Assembly (NCBI GenBank): GCA_035544895.1
Contig: DASZZM010000055.1
Coordinates: 155,269-219,268, forward strand
DNA from: JASLEW01 sp035544895
GTDB taxonomy: Bacteria; Acidobacteriota; Thermoanaerobaculia; Multivoradales; UBA5704
DNA length: 64,000 nucleotides
Direction: 5' to 3'
The translations under genes were made by a program, and so were the position numbers. The notes beneath the pieces are model-generated. The model had not been told where the DNA came from and made no database searches. It saw only the letters and a program-made list of their open reading frames with translations. Positions 36,201 through 45,878 of this stretch are shown piece by piece (the first letter of the stretch is position 1; each line of letters starts with the position of its first letter).

Positions 36201-39200
36201 CTCGAGTCCATCCACCCCCTGCAGGCCCTGGTAGACGTGGAAATGGGTGAAATTGAAGACCGTCTCGAAAGGCGGCTGGCCGCCATGGCAGCGCAGCAGC
36301 TCCGCCAGCGGGTAACGGCGGAAGGGCAGCATCTCACGCTCCGCCGCGAAGAGCTCCTGCACCAGGTCGCTCCAGGTGCCGCCGCGCAGATGCAGGCGCA
36401 GGGGCAAGGCGTTGAGGAACAGCCCCAGCACCCGGTCGCCGCCGGCCACTTCCGGCCGGCCGTTGGCAATCAGGCCGGCGCAGATGTCCACTTCGCCGGC
36501 GATCAGGCTCACCACTCGTGCGTGCGCGGCGAGCAGGACGCTCTTGAGCGGCACCGCCTGGGAGCGCGCCAGCCGCTGCAGCGCCTGCAGGTCGCGGCCG
36601 GGGACGTCGAGCACGGTGCGCACGTGCAGGGGGCCGGCCTCCCCGCCGGCGGCCCGGGCGCGGGGCAGGGTGGTGCGCACGCCGCCGCCGAGCCTGCCGG
36701 CCCAGTATTGGCGCGCCTCCTCGGAGCCGCACGCCAGCCTCTCGAGACTGACGAAATCGCGGTAGGAGATCTCCGGCGGCCCGCCGGCGCCCGGGGCGCC
36801 GCCGCGCGTCAGGGCCAGGTAGTCGCCGAACAGCTCGCTGGTCAACACCGCCATGCTCCAACCGTCGAAGATCGGATGGCACAGGGCGCAGTGGAAGACC
36901 TCGTCGCTCAGCCGGTGCACGTGGATGCGCAGCAGCGGCGCCCGGTCCCAGCGGAACTTGCTCCGCCTCTCCACTTCCGCCCAATGAGCCAGCCGCGCCT
37001 CCTGCTCGGCCGCGGCGACATGCCGCCAGTCCTCCACCGTCAAGGGGATCGCGGCGCGGCGGTGCACCAGCTGCAGCGGCTCGCTGAACTCGCTGAGGTC
37101 GAAGGACGTGCGCAGCATCGGATGGTGGGCGGCCAGGGCGCGCAGGGCGCCCTCCAAGGCGCCGCGGTCGAAGGCGGTGCGCAGCCGGAAGCTGGTGATG
37201 TAGATCTCGTAATCGGGGCTGGCCTCGCTATGGAAGACCAGCCCCTGTTGCAGCATGGCGAGCGGGAACGCGTCTTCCAGGTCGGCCGGCAGCTTGGCGC
37301 GATCGGCCTCGGGGAGCATGCTGAACGGCTCGCCCGGCGGCAGCTCCGGCGGCGGCGGGCCGGCGCTGCGCGCCTCGCGCGCCAGCTCGGCGATGGTGCG
37401 GTGGGTAAAGAGCTGCTGCAAGGTGAAGTCGAGCCCCAGCCGGGCCGCCTGGGCGCGCACTTGCAGGCTGCGAATGGAGTCGCCGCCCAGGGCGAAGAAG
37501 TTGTCGTGAATGCCGATGCGGTCGACCCCGAGAACCTGCGCCCAGACCGCGGCCAGCACCTCCTCGGCATGGGTGCGCGGCGCCACGAAGGGTGCGGCGA
37601 GCCGCGGGCGCGTCTGCTCCGGGGCGGGAAGCGCCAGGCGGTCCACTTTGCCGCTGGCGGTCAAAGGCAAGGCCGCGAGGAACACGAAGACGGCGGGCAC
37701 CATCGGAGGAGGCAGCTTGGCGGACAGGAAACCGCGCAGCGCCTCGACACTGGGCGCCGCGCCGGCGCCGGACGCCTGGCGGATCGTCAGGTAGGCCACC
37801 AGCCGCTTGTCGCCCGGCGTGTCCTCCCGCACGCCGACCACCGCCTCGTGCACGTCCGGATGCTGCGCCAGGACCGCTTCGACCTCCTGCAGCTCGATGC
37901 GGTGGCCGCGGATCTTCGTCTGGTGATCGATGCGGCCGAGGTACTCGATCGCGCCGTCGGCGCGGAAGCGCGCGAGATCGCCCGTCAGGTACAGGCGCCC
38001 GCCGGGGACGGCGCCCGCCGGGTCCGGGCAGAACCTCTCCGCGGTGAGGTCGGGCCGTCGCAGGTAACCGCGCGCCAGGCCGATGCCGGCGATGTGGAGC
38101 TGGCCCGCAACGCCCACCGGGACGGGCCGCATCTGGCGGTCCAGGATGAGGATGCGGATGCCGCTGATCGGCCGTCCGATGGGCACGCGGCGCAGCTCGG
38201 CGGTGGGCCGGCAGCGCCAGGAGGTCACGTCCACGGAAGCCTCGGTGGGGCCGTAGAGGTTGTGCAGCTCGGCGCCGAGCCGGGCGAAGAAGCGCTCTTG
38301 CAGCTCGAGCGGAAGGGCTTCGCCGCTGCTCATCACTCGCCTGAGCGAGGCGCAGCCCGAGAGGTCCGGCTCGTCGAGGAAGGCCTGCATCATGGACGGC
38401 ACGAAATGCATCGTGGTGATGGCCTGGCCGCCGATCAGCCGCACCAGGTAGGAGCTGTCCTGGTGACCGCCAGGACGGGCCAGGACCAGGCGCGCGCCGG
38501 TCGCCAGCGGCCAGAAGAGCTCCCACACCGAGACGTCGAAGCTGATCGGCGTCTTCTGCAGCACGCGGTCGGCCGCGGTCAAGCCGTAGCGGTCCTGCAT
38601 CCACAGCAGCCGGTTGCAGATGCCGCGGTGGGTGATCATCGCGCCCTTGGGGCGGCCGGTCGAGCCCGAGGTGTAGATCACGTAAGCGAGGTTGTCCGGC
38701 GACGCCGGCCGCGGTGGCCGGGCGGCCGCCAGGCAGCCCATGTGCGGACCGTCGGCCGCCAGGCCGCCGCCGATGTGCGGCCGGTCGACGTCCATCCGCA
38801 CCAGCCGCGGCGCCGGTTCGAGGCCGCCGGCCAGCGATTCGAGGCCGCGCTGGGCCAGGAGCACGCGCGCCCCGGAGTCCTGCAGCATGAAGGACAGCCG
38901 CTCCGGGGGATAGCCGGGATCGAGGGGCAGATAGGCCGCGCCTGCCTTGAGCACGCCGAGCAAGGCCACGACCAGGTCGGCCGAGCGCTCCATGCAGACG
39001 CCGACCACGCTTTCGGCGGCGACGCCAAGGCCGGCCAGATGACCAGCCAGGCGATCGGCGCGCTGCCGCAGCTCGCCGTAGGTCAACCGCGACTCTTCGC
39101 AGGTCACCGCGATGGCCCGCGGCGTGCGCTCGGCCTGCGCGTCGAAGAGCTCGTGCAGGCAGACGCCGGCCGGGTAGTCGGCGGCCGTGTCGTTCCACTC

Positions 39201-42200
39201 CGCCAGCAGCTGCGCGCGCTCGCCGGGGTGCAGCAGGGGGAGCTCGTCGAGCCGCAGGTCCGGATCGTTCCCCGCGCCCGCGAGCAGGCATTCCAGGTGC
39301 CCGAGGAAGCGCTGCAGGGTGGGGGCGTCGAACTGATCGGTGGCGAACTCCAGCACGCCGGCCAGCCGGTCCGGCTCTTCCTCCATGAAAAGCGTCAGGT
39401 CGAACTTGGCACTGCCGGTGCTGACCGGCCGGGGGCGCCAGACCAGCCCGGGCGGCGGCGCCACGGCAGTCACGTGGTCGAGCACGAACATGATCTGGAA
39501 CAGGGGGTTGCGGCTGAGGTCGCGGTCGAGCTGCAGGTCGTTCAACACCTGCTCGAAGGGCACGTCGCGATGGGCGTGAGCTCCCAGGCAGGTCGCGCCG
39601 ACCGCGGCGAGGAGCTCGGTGAAATGCCAGCCGGCGTCGAGCCGCGTGCGCAGGACGGCGGTGTCGACGAACAGCCCGATGAGCCCCTCGAGCTCGCTGC
39701 GGCTGCGCTTGTCGAACGGCGTCCCCACCAGCAGGTCCGTCTGCCTCGAGTAACGGTAGAGCAGCGCCTTGAAGCCGGCCAGCAGGGCGGTGAACAGGGT
39801 AACGCCCTGGCGCCGGGCGAGCGCGCGCAGGGCCTCGCCGGCGGGCCTGGCGAGGGCGAACGGCAGATGGCCGCCCGCGAAGCTCTGCACTGCCGGACGC
39901 GGCCGATCCGACGGCAGCTCGACGCCGGAAGGAGCGCCCGCGAGCTGGCGGCGCCAGAAGGCGCGCTGCGGCTCGACCGCGCCGTCGGCGAGCAGCGTGC
40001 GCTGCCAGACGGCGTAGTCGGCGTAATGCAGCTCGAGGGCGGGCAGCGGCGGCGGCTCTCCCGCCAGCCGCGCGGCGTAGAGCGCAGCCAGCTCGCGGAG
40101 CAGGATGGTGATTGAGCCGCCGTCGGCAACCATGTGATGAACGACGCCGGCGAGCCAGTGCCACTCCGCCTCCAGCCGCAGCAACACCAGGCGCAGCAGC
40201 GGCGCCTTGCCGAGATCGAAGGGGCGGCGGACGGTCTCTTGGGCCAGGCGCTCGGCCTCCGCCGGGCGACGCTCGCCGGCCAGCGCCCGCAAGTCCACGA
40301 CCGGCAGGTCGGATGGGCAGGACGCCGCGATCCATTGCACGGGCTGCTCGGCCTGCCGGCCGAAGGAGGTGCGCAGCGCTTCGTGCCGGCTCACGATCTC
40401 GCGGCAAGCCTCGGCCGCCGCCCACACCCTCAGGGCGCCCTCGATCTCTAGGGCGAACGGCAGGTTGTAGGCCGCCGACGCCGGATCGAGGTGGTGAAGA
40501 AACCACAGCCGCATCTGATCGAAGGACATCGGCAGTGCGCCCGTGCGCGCGGCCGGCCGCAGCGGCGGCGCCGGCAGGCTCCAGCGCGCCGCCGCCACCC
40601 GCCCGGCGAGCTGCGCCAGGGTCGGCGCCGCGAACAGGCTGTGCAGCGGCAGCTCGACCTGCAGCGCCCGGCGCACCCGCGAGACCACACGGCTGGCGAG
40701 CAGCGAGTGGCCGCCGAGCGCGAAGAAGTCGTCATTCCTGCCCACCCGGTCGGCGCCCAACAGCTCGCGCCAGATCGCCGCCAACGTCTCCTCGAGCGGC
40801 CCGCGCGGCGCGGCGAAGCCGGCCGCGCCGCCGGCCCCGCGCGCCGCCCCCAGGGCAGCCAGCGAGCGGCGGTCGATCTTGCCATTGGGGGTGAGCGGCA
40901 GCTGCGGCAGGAGCACAACCGCGCCGGGCACGGCATACTCCGGGAGCGAGACCCTGAGGAACTCGCGCAGCTCGCCCGCGCCGGGGGAGCCGCCGCCGCG
41001 GGCGACCACGTAGGCGGTCAGGCTGCGGTCGCCGAAGCGGTCCTCGGGGGCCACGACGACGGCGCGCTCCACCGCCGGATGGGCCGCGAGGGCCGCTTCG
41101 ATCTCCCCAAGCTCGATGCGAAAGCCGCGCACCTTGACCTGTGAGTCCTGGCGGCCGAGGAACTCGAGGCGGCCGCTGGGCAGGCGGCGGACCAGGTCCC
41201 CCGTCTTGTAGAGGCGCGCGCCGGGCGCCGCGCCGTAGGGGTCCGGGACGAACGCCGCGGCGGTCAGGTCGGGGCGGCCACGGTAGCCGCGCGCCAGGCC
41301 GACGCCGCCGATGTGCAGCTCTCCGGCGACCTTGTCGGGGACGAATCCGAGCCGACGATCGAGGACCAGGAGCCGGGTGCCGGCGATGGGGCCGCCGAGC
41401 GCCACCACCGCCTCGCCCGGCTCGATCCAGTGGGCCGAGGACCAGATGGTGGTCTCGGTCGGCCCGTAGACGTTCCACAGCGCGGCGGTCGCGGCGCGCA
41501 GCTGCTGGGCGAGATCGCGCGCCAGCGCTTCGCCGCCGCACAGCGCGCGCAGGCGGACGCCGCCTTGCCACCCGGCCGCGAAGAGCAGCCGCCAGGTGGC
41601 CGGAGTAGCTTGCATCAAGGTGGCGCCGCTACGCTCGAGCTCCTGGCGCAGCAGGTCTCCGTCGGCGGCCGTGGCGCGGTCCGCCAGCACCACCCGGGCT
41701 CCGGCGAGGAGCGGAACGAACAGCTCGAGCGCGGCGATGTCGAACGACAGGGTGGTGACCGACAGCACGACGTCGCCGCCGCTGACCGCGAGACGCCGGC
41801 GCATGTCGAGCAGCAGGTTGACGAGGGCCCGGTGGGTGACCTGCACGCCCTTGGGACGGCCGGTCGACCCCGAAGTGTAGATGAGGTAGGCCAGGTTGCC
41901 GGGGAGAGGAGGCGCGGCGGCCGCCGCGGCGAGCTCCGCGCCGCCGGATTCGTCGCGGCGGTCGAGGCAGAGCAGGCGCGCCGTGCCGCCGGGCAGGACG
42001 CCGCACAAGCTGCGCTCGGTCAGCACCAGGCCCGCGCCGCTGTCGCGCAGCATGAAGGCGAGCCGCTCCGCTGGATAGGCCGGATCCAGAGGCAGGTAGG
42101 CGCCGCCCGCCTTGAGGATGCCGAGCAGCCCGACCAGGAGCGCGGTCGTGCGCTCCAGGCAGATCCCCACCACCACCTCAGGGCCTACACCCAGGCGGCG

Positions 42201-45200
42201 CAGCCGGCGCGCCAGGCGGTCGCTGGCCGCATCCAGCTCGCCGAAGGTGAGGCTGGCTCCCGCGCCTTCGGCGGCCACCTTCCCGGCGACGCGCGCGGCG
42301 CGCGCTGTGAAGAGCTCGGGCAGGCAGCTCGCCCTGGCGTGCGCCGGCGAGGTCGAGCTCGCCAACAGCTCGTCGCGCTCGGCCGCGGACAGCAAGGAAA
42401 GCGCCGAGATCGGCCGCGCCGGCTCGCCGGCCAGGCCGACGAGAAGCATGCGGAGGTGGCCGAGCAAGCGGGCGATGGTGCTTGCTTCGAAGAGGTCGTC
42501 GTCGTACTGCAACGAGGCCCTGAGCGAACCCCCGATCTCGGCCATGTTGAGAGTCAGGTCGAACGGGGCGCGGCATTCGTCGATGGCCAGCGACTCGACG
42601 TCGAGGCCGCCGACCCGCACGCGGACCGCCGCCTCGCCGAGAGCCAGCGCGGCGATCCCTTCGCCGTCCTCGACCGGCAAGCTCTGCAGGCTGAACATCA
42701 CCTGGAACAGCGGCGTGCGGCTGGGGTCCCGCGCCGGCTGCAAGCGCTCGACCAGGTGCGCCAGCGGAAAGTCCTGGTGCTCGACGGCCTGGCGAGCGAC
42801 GTCGCGGACCTGCGCCAGCAGCTCGCCGCAGCTGGGGTCCCCGGCGAGGTCGCCGCGCAGGACGACCGGGTTGACGAAGTAGCCCACGAGCCCGGCGAGC
42901 TCGGCCGCGGGCCTGCCGGCGGCGGGCGAGCCCATCAGGATGTCGTCTTGCCGCGAGTAGCGCTGGAGCAGGCAGAAAAAGCCGGTCAGCAGGGTGGCGA
43001 ACAGGGTGCTCTCGCCGGCCCGCGCCGCCGCCCGAAGCTGCACCGTCAGGTCGGCCCCCAGGTCGAGCAGGCGGGAGGCGCCGCGATGTCTCGGCAGCGG
43101 CGGCCGCGGCCGGTCGGTGGGCAGGTCCAGGGCCGGCAGGTCGCCGGCCAGCTGCTGCCGCCAGTACGCCCACAGGCTTTCGCCGGCGGCGCCGGCCAGG
43201 CGCTCCTGCTGCCAGCGCACGTAGTCGCCGTGGTCGAGCGCGAGAGCCGGCAGGCCGGCAGCCGCATCTTCGGTCTCCAGGCCGTAGACCGCTCCGAGCT
43301 CGCGCAGCACGACGGCGAGCGACCACAGGTCAGCCGCGATGTGATGCACGGCGGCAACGACGACGCTGTCGCGCGGCGGGCGCGAGAAGACCGCGACCCG
43401 CAGCAGCGGGCCGGCCAGCAGGTCGAAGGGGCGAAAGGCCTCTTGTCCGATGCGGCGGCGCAGCATTTCGGGGCCCCACTGCCCGGCGTCTTCGACGTGG
43501 AGATCGATCTCCAAGTCGTCGCGCACGCGCTGTCTCGGCTCCCCGTCGGTCACCACCACGGTGGTGCGCAAGGCGGGGTGGCGCGCGGCCAGCACGGCAA
43601 GGGCCTGGCGCAGCAGCCGCGGATCGAGGTCCCGCCAGAGCGCGGCGACCGCCAGGTTGTAGACCGCGCCGTCCGGAGACAGCCGGTCGGCAAACCAGAG
43701 CGCTTTCTGCCCGGCCGACAGGGGGTGGGTGCCGTCCGCGGGGCCGCCGGCGCGGGCCATCCTGCCAGGGGCGGCGCTGGCCGCGGGCGTCGCGTCACGG
43801 TGGCCGCCGCTCCCGCTCTGGGCGGCGCTCCCGGCAGGCCGCATGCGGCCTGCGAGCTCCGCCGCGAGCCCTCTGATGCTGGACGCGGCAAACAGGTCGG
43901 CCGCGCTGAGCGGCAGGGCGAGGACGTGTTCGAGCCGCTGCTTGAGCTGCAGCGAGCGCAGGGAGTCGAGCCCCAGGCCGGCCAGAGGCTGCCGGAGATC
44001 GATGTCCGCCGGCTGCAGCCCCGTGTGTCTGGAGATCTCCGTTGCCAGGCAGGTCTCGACCATGCGCCGGCGGCGTGCCGGCGGGGCGGCCAGCACCGCC
44101 GAGCGGAAACGCCCGCTCTCCTGCGCGGCGTCCGCGGCGCCTTCCAGGGCCGCAAGATCCGGCTGCACGCTGCGGGAAAGCACCGGCAGCTCGCCGGCCA
44201 GGAAGCGAGCGCGGCAGGCCTGGCGCTGCACCTTGCCGCTCGAAGTCTTGGGGATGGTGCCGGCCGGCACCAGCATCACCTCGAAGACCGCCACCTGGTG
44301 CTGGTCGGCGACCTCCCGGCGGACGGCCTGCGCGACCAGCGCGAGGTCGGCATCGCCGCGCCGCTCGAGCTCGAGCACCACCACCAGCCGCTCCTCGCCC
44401 TCGAGGTCGACGGCGAAGGCCGCCGCGCCGCCAGCGCGCAGCGCCACATGGCTGGCCTCGGCGGTGAGCTCGACGTCTTGCGGATAATGGTTGCGGCCGC
44501 GGATGATGATCAGATCCTTGATCCTGCCGGTGACGAACAGCTCTTCGTCCTCCAGGAACCCGAGATCACCAGTTCGCAGGAACGGCCCGCCATCGACGCC
44601 CTCCGCCTGGGCGGCGAAGACCCGCTCCGTCTCCTCCGGCCGGTTCCAGTATCCTCGCGCCACGCTCGGCCCCGACAGCCAGATCTCACCCACTTCGCCG
44701 GGCTGGCAGGGCATCGGCGCCACTGGGGAGACGATGAGGACCCGCTGATCTCCGAGCACCCGACCGCAGCCCACCAGAGTGCGGGCCGCCGGCCCCACGC
44801 CCGCGACGGCGCGGTGGCGCTCGAGCTCGGCGGCTACGAACTCGCGCACCATCGGGGGCTCCTCCGGCGAGCCGGCCGAGACGATCAGCGTCGCCTCGGC
44901 AAGGCCGTAGCAGGGATAGAAGGCCCGGTGGCGAAAGCCGCACGGTGCAAAGGCTGCCGTGAAGCGCCGCAAGGTGCCGGGGCGGACGGGTTCGGCGCCG
45001 TTGAAAGCCACCTCCCAGCTGTCCAGATCGAGGCCCTCCCTGAGCTCGGCGGGCGTCTTGTCGGCGGTGAGCGCGTAGGCGAAGTCCGGCCCGCCGCTGG
45101 TCGTCGCGCCGTAGCGCGTGACGGCCTGCAGCCAGCGCACCGGTTTCTGCAGGAATGCAGCGGGAGACATGAGGATGCAGCGCGCGCCGACATACAGCGA

Positions 45201-45878
45201 CTGGATCACGTTGCCGATCAGGCCGAGATCGTGGTAGACCGGCAGCCAGCTGACGAACACCGAGCGCGACGAGTGATTGCAGGCGCGCTGGATCAGTCGC
45301 TGGTTGTGGATCAGGTTGGCGTGGTCCACCACCACCCCCCGGGGGCTTGCCGTGGACCCCGAGGTGTATTGCAGGAACGCGATGGTGTTGGCCGCGGCGG
45401 TGCGCCCCTCCCCGCCAACGGCTTCGGATGGGCCGGCCGGCAACTCGTCGGTCGCCGCCCAGCGGACACAGCGCAGCTCGGGGACATGCTGGACCAGGGC
45501 ATCCATCCGTGCCGCGACCGCCGCGGTGGTGAGCGCGAAGGCCGACCGCGAGTCGCGGGCAATGGCGCTCAGCCTGGGCTGCGCGCGGTTGAGCCGGAAC
45601 GGGAAGGTGGGCACGGCGATGGCCGCGCCGTAGAGGCAGCCGAAGAAGGCCGTGATGAAATCCAGACCGGGCGGGTAGAGGAGCAGCACGGGCTCGCCTG
45701 GCGCGCCGGCGGCTTGCAGCCAGGCGCCGATGGCCCGCGCCCGGCTGTCGAGCTCGCCGAAGGTCAGCCGGTCGCTCTCGACCTCGCCGTTGGCAAGGAA
45801 AGCGTAGGCGAGATCGCCAGGGTTTTCCCTGGCTCTGCGATCGAGCATCTGGAGGATTGTCGCTTTATTATTGCTCAT
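33207..45878 (-). CDS. Lipopeptide NRPS: FAAL-ACP-C-A(Gly)-T-C-A(Ser)-T-C-A(Gly)-T-TE
   Basis: A 4223-residue synthetase and the first gene of the train. I start at MSNNKATILQMLDRRA (45878), the usual FAAL N-terminus; the frame stays open another 51 codons upstream but reads as junk. Domains: fatty acyl-AMP ligase (1-575), ACP (600-675, GLGLDSLRS), starter C (690-1130, HHIAADL), A1 (1150-1675), T (1724), C (1770-2205, HHMVADG), A2 (2225-2760), T (2799, GGDSIRS), C (2870-3270, CHPIFDG), A3 (3300-3820), T (3863, GGHSLL) and thioesterase (3917-4170, GGWSMG, LIDAVCPD, PGDHYALL giving Ser-Asp-His). By GrsA alignment the pockets are DILQLGVIWK (Gly), DVWHMSLVDK (Ser) and DILQLGLVWK (Gly). Predicted product: N-acyl-Gly-Ser-Gly or a cyclised form. 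No Shine-Dalgarno is obvious; a TATAAG box lies 6 nt before the ATG. Confidence 0.93.
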   Translation of the reverse strand: MSNNKATILQMLDRRARENPGDLAYAFLANGEVESDRLTFGELDSRARAIGAWLQAAGAPGEPVLLLYPPGLDFITAFFGCLYGAAIAVPTFPFRLNRAQPRLSAIARDSRSAFALTTAAVAARMDALVQHVPELRCVRWAATDELPAGPSEAVGGEGRTAAANTIAFLQYTSGSTASPRGVVVDHANLIHNQRLIQRACNHSSRSVFVSWLPVYHDLGLIGNVIQSLYVGARCILMSPAAFLQKPVRWLQAVTRYGATTSGGPDFAYALTADKTPAELREGLDLDSWEVAFNGAEPVRPGTLRRFTAAFAPCGFRHRAFYPCYGLAEATLIVSAGSPEEPPMVREFVAAELERHRAVAGVGPAARTLVGCGRVLGDQRVLIVSPVAPMPCQPGEVGEIWLSGPSVARGYWNRPEETERVFAAQAEGVDGGPFLRTGDLGFLEDEELFVTGRIKDLIIIRGRNHYPQDVELTAEASHVALRAGGAAAFAVDLEGEERLVVVLELERRGDADLALVAQAVRREVADQHQVAVFEVMLVPAGTIPKTSSGKVQRQACRARFLAGELPVLSRSVQPDLAALEGAADAAQESGRFRSAVLAAPPARRRRMVETCLATEISRHTGLQPADIDLRQPLAGLGLDSLRSLQLKQRLEHVLALPLSAADLFAASSIRGLAAELAGRMRPAGSAAQSGSGGHRDATPAASAAPGRMARAGGPADGTHPLSAGQKALWFADRLSPDGAVYNLAVAALWRDLDPRLLRQALAVLAARHPALRTTVVVTDGEPRQRVRDDLEIDLHVEDAGQWGPEMLRRRIGQEAFRPFDLLAGPLLRVAVFSRPPRDSVVVAAVHHIAADLWSLAVVLRELGAVYGLETEDAAAGLPALALDHGDYVRWQQERLAGAAGESLWAYWRQQLAGDLPALDLPTDRPRPPLPRHRGASRLLDLGADLTVQLRAAARAGESTLFATLLTGFFCLLQRYSRQDDILMGSPAAGRPAAELAGLVGYFVNPVVLRGDLAGDPSCGELLAQVRDVARQAVEHQDFPLAHLVERLQPARDPSRTPLFQVMFSLQSLPVEDGEGIAALALGEAAVRVRVGGLDVESLAIDECRAPFDLTLNMAEIGGSLRASLQYDDDLFEASTIARLLGHLRMLLVGLAGEPARPISALSLLSAAERDELLASSTSPAHARASCLPELFTARAARVAGKVAAEGAGASLTFGELDAASDRLARRLRRLGVGPEVVVGICLERTTALLVGLLGILKAGGAYLPLDPAYPAERLAFMLRDSGAGLVLTERSLCGVLPGGTARLLCLDRRDESGGAELAAAAAAPPLPGNLAYLIYTSGSTGRPKGVQVTHRALVNLLLDMRRRLAVSGGDVVLSVTTLSFDIAALELFVPLLAGARVVLADRATAADGDLLRQELERSGATLMQATPATWRLLFAAGWQGGVRLRALCGGEALARDLAQQLRAATAALWNVYGPTETTIWSSAHWIEPGEAVVALGGPIAGTRLLVLDRRLGFVPDKVAGELHIGGVGLARGYRGRPDLTAAAFVPDPYGAAPGARLYKTGDLVRRLPSGRLEFLGRQDSQVKVRGFRIELGEIEAALAAHPAVERAVVVAPEDRFGDRSLTAYVVARGGGSPGAGELREFLRVSLPEYAVPGAVVLLPQLPLTPNGKIDRRSLAALGAARGAGGAAGFAAPRGPLEETLAAIWRELLGADRVGRNDDFFALGGHSLLASRVVSRVRRALQVELPLHSLFAAPTLAQLAGRVAAARWSLPAPPLRPAARTGALPMSFDQMRLWFLHHLDPASAAYNLPFALEIEGALRVWAAAEACREIVSRHEALRTSFGRQAEQPVQWIAASCPSDLPVVDLRALAGERRPAEAERLAQETVRRPFDLGKAPLLRLVLLRLEAEWHWLAGVVHHMVADGGSITILLRELAALYAARLAGEPPPLPALELHYADYAVWQRTLLADGAVEPQRAFWRRQLAGAPSGVELPSDRPRPAVQSFAGGHLPFALARPAGEALRALARRQGVTLFTALLAGFKALLYRYSRQTDLLVGTPFDKRSRSELEGLIGLFVDTAVLRTRLDAGWHFTELLAAVGATCLGAHAHRDVPFEQVLNDLQLDRDLSRNPLFQIMFVLDHVTAVAPPPGLVWRPRPVSTGSAKFDLTLFMEEEPDRLAGVLEFATDQFDAPTLQRFLGHLECLLAGAGNDPDLRLDELPLLHPGERAQLLAEWNDTAADYPAGVCLHELFDAQAERTPRAIAVTCEESRLTYGELRQRADRLAGHLAGLGVAAESVVGVCMERSADLVVALLGVLKAGAAYLPLDPGYPPERLSFMLQDSGARVLLAQRGLESLAGGLEPAPRLVRMDVDRPHIGGGLAADGPHMGCLAAARPPRPASPDNLAYVIYTSGSTGRPKGAMITHRGICNRLLWMQDRYGLTAADRVLQKTPISFDVSVWELFWPLATGARLVLARPGGHQDSSYLVRLIGGQAITTMHFVPSMMQAFLDEPDLSGCASLRRVMSSGEALPLELQERFFARLGAELHNLYGPTEASVDVTSWRCRPTAELRRVPIGRPISGIRILILDRQMRPVPVGVAGQLHIAGIGLARGYLRRPDLTAERFCPDPAGAVPGGRLYLTGDLARFRADGAIEYLGRIDHQTKIRGHRIELQEVEAVLAQHPDVHEAVVGVREDTPGDKRLVAYLTIRQASGAGAAPSVEALRGFLSAKLPPPMVPAVFVFLAALPLTASGKVDRLALPAPEQTRPRLAAPFVAPRTHAEEVLAAVWAQVLGVDRIGIHDNFFALGGDSIRSLQVRAQAARLGLDFTLQQLFTHRTIAELAREARSAGPPPPELPPGEPFSMLPEADRAKLPADLEDAFPLAMLQQGLVFHSEASPDYEIYITSFRLRTAFDRGALEGALRALAAHHPMLRTSFDLSEFSEPLQLVHRRAAIPLTVEDWRHVAAAEQEARLAHWAEVERRSKFRWDRAPLLRIHVHRLSDEVFHCALCHPIFDGWSMAVLTSELFGDYLALTRGGAPGAGGPPEISYRDFVSLERLACGSEEARQYWAGRLGGGVRTTLPRARAAGGEAGPLHVRTVLDVPGRDLQALQRLARSQAVPLKSVLLAAHARVVSLIAGEVDICAGLIANGRPEVAGGDRVLGLFLNALPLRLHLRGGTWSDLVQELFAAEREMLPFRRYPLAELLRCHGGQPPFETVFNFTHFHVYQGLQGVDGLEVLAASAPSDQTYFPLTAYFNLDLAASRLQFAVDYDTRVLDGEQVERIVGYHLRALAAMGERPQEQHGAGCLLSRGELAQVLHGQTAPPAGPSAASLVHELIAAQVARAPDATAAVFAGESLTYRQLARRTAEMARRLRRLGAAPEVRVGICLDRSLDLLIAVLGVLEAGAAYVPMDPGYPRERLAWMLEDSRARLLITDSCLLATLPRHSAVPVLVGDGGHQARAGSATEPAPRPGAAAEPDSAAYVIFTSGSTGRPKGVVVTHRGVANFLLSMLREPGLRPADVLLAVTSLSFDIAVLELLLPLTAGARVVIASGAEAGDGRLLAEALARSAPTVMQATPATWRMLLEAGWQGSPELRVLCGGEALARDLAERLLARGAGLWNLYGPTESTVWSSVHEVAPGDAPVPLGHPIAATSILLLDPHLQPAPLDVAGEVFIGGAGVARGYVERPDLTAERFVPDPFAAEAGARLYRTGDLARRRRGGGVEFLGRIDHQVKIRGFRIELGEIEASLRSHPGVLEAAVALRHDGGGDPRLVAYVVAAAGAPPPAGELRALLRQRLPDFMLPSVFMSLPALPLTANRKVDRRALPAPEPPRLAAAGSPPPPRDVLELQLVQLWKEVLDLPAVGVADDFFELGGHSLLAVRLMARMRKRCGRDLPVAALFQARTVEKLAGLLRRQDGAWDSPLVEIQPLGSRRPFFGVHPVGGNVLCYVELARRLGLDQPFYGLQSPSASDERTAGIEDMAGRYVKELRRVQPRGPYRLGGWSMGAVIAFEMAQQLARRGEEIELLALIDAVCPDGFVPAADGEEESAVEDWFSRDLAGRFGAALEAPQGHAAGDVDGFLRALLARAKEARVLPADLELPEARRLFDLFTRNLRALRRYRPQLYGGPLVLFRASERRASRQRAGMDGHDATLGWQRVAAGGVTVHELPGDHYALLAPPRVAELGELLAEHLGRETAATAGEQALQELALSGDEAGLGAPRVAPLAIGAMREEMT

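Noticed and set aside
33207..45878. Cluster making an isonitrile lipopeptide of the ScoA-E type
   Set aside because: FAAL, NRPS and an isonitrile-hydratase-like protein are present, but no Fe/2-oxoglutarate isonitrile synthase or the matching thioesterase and lyase are seen in the window.
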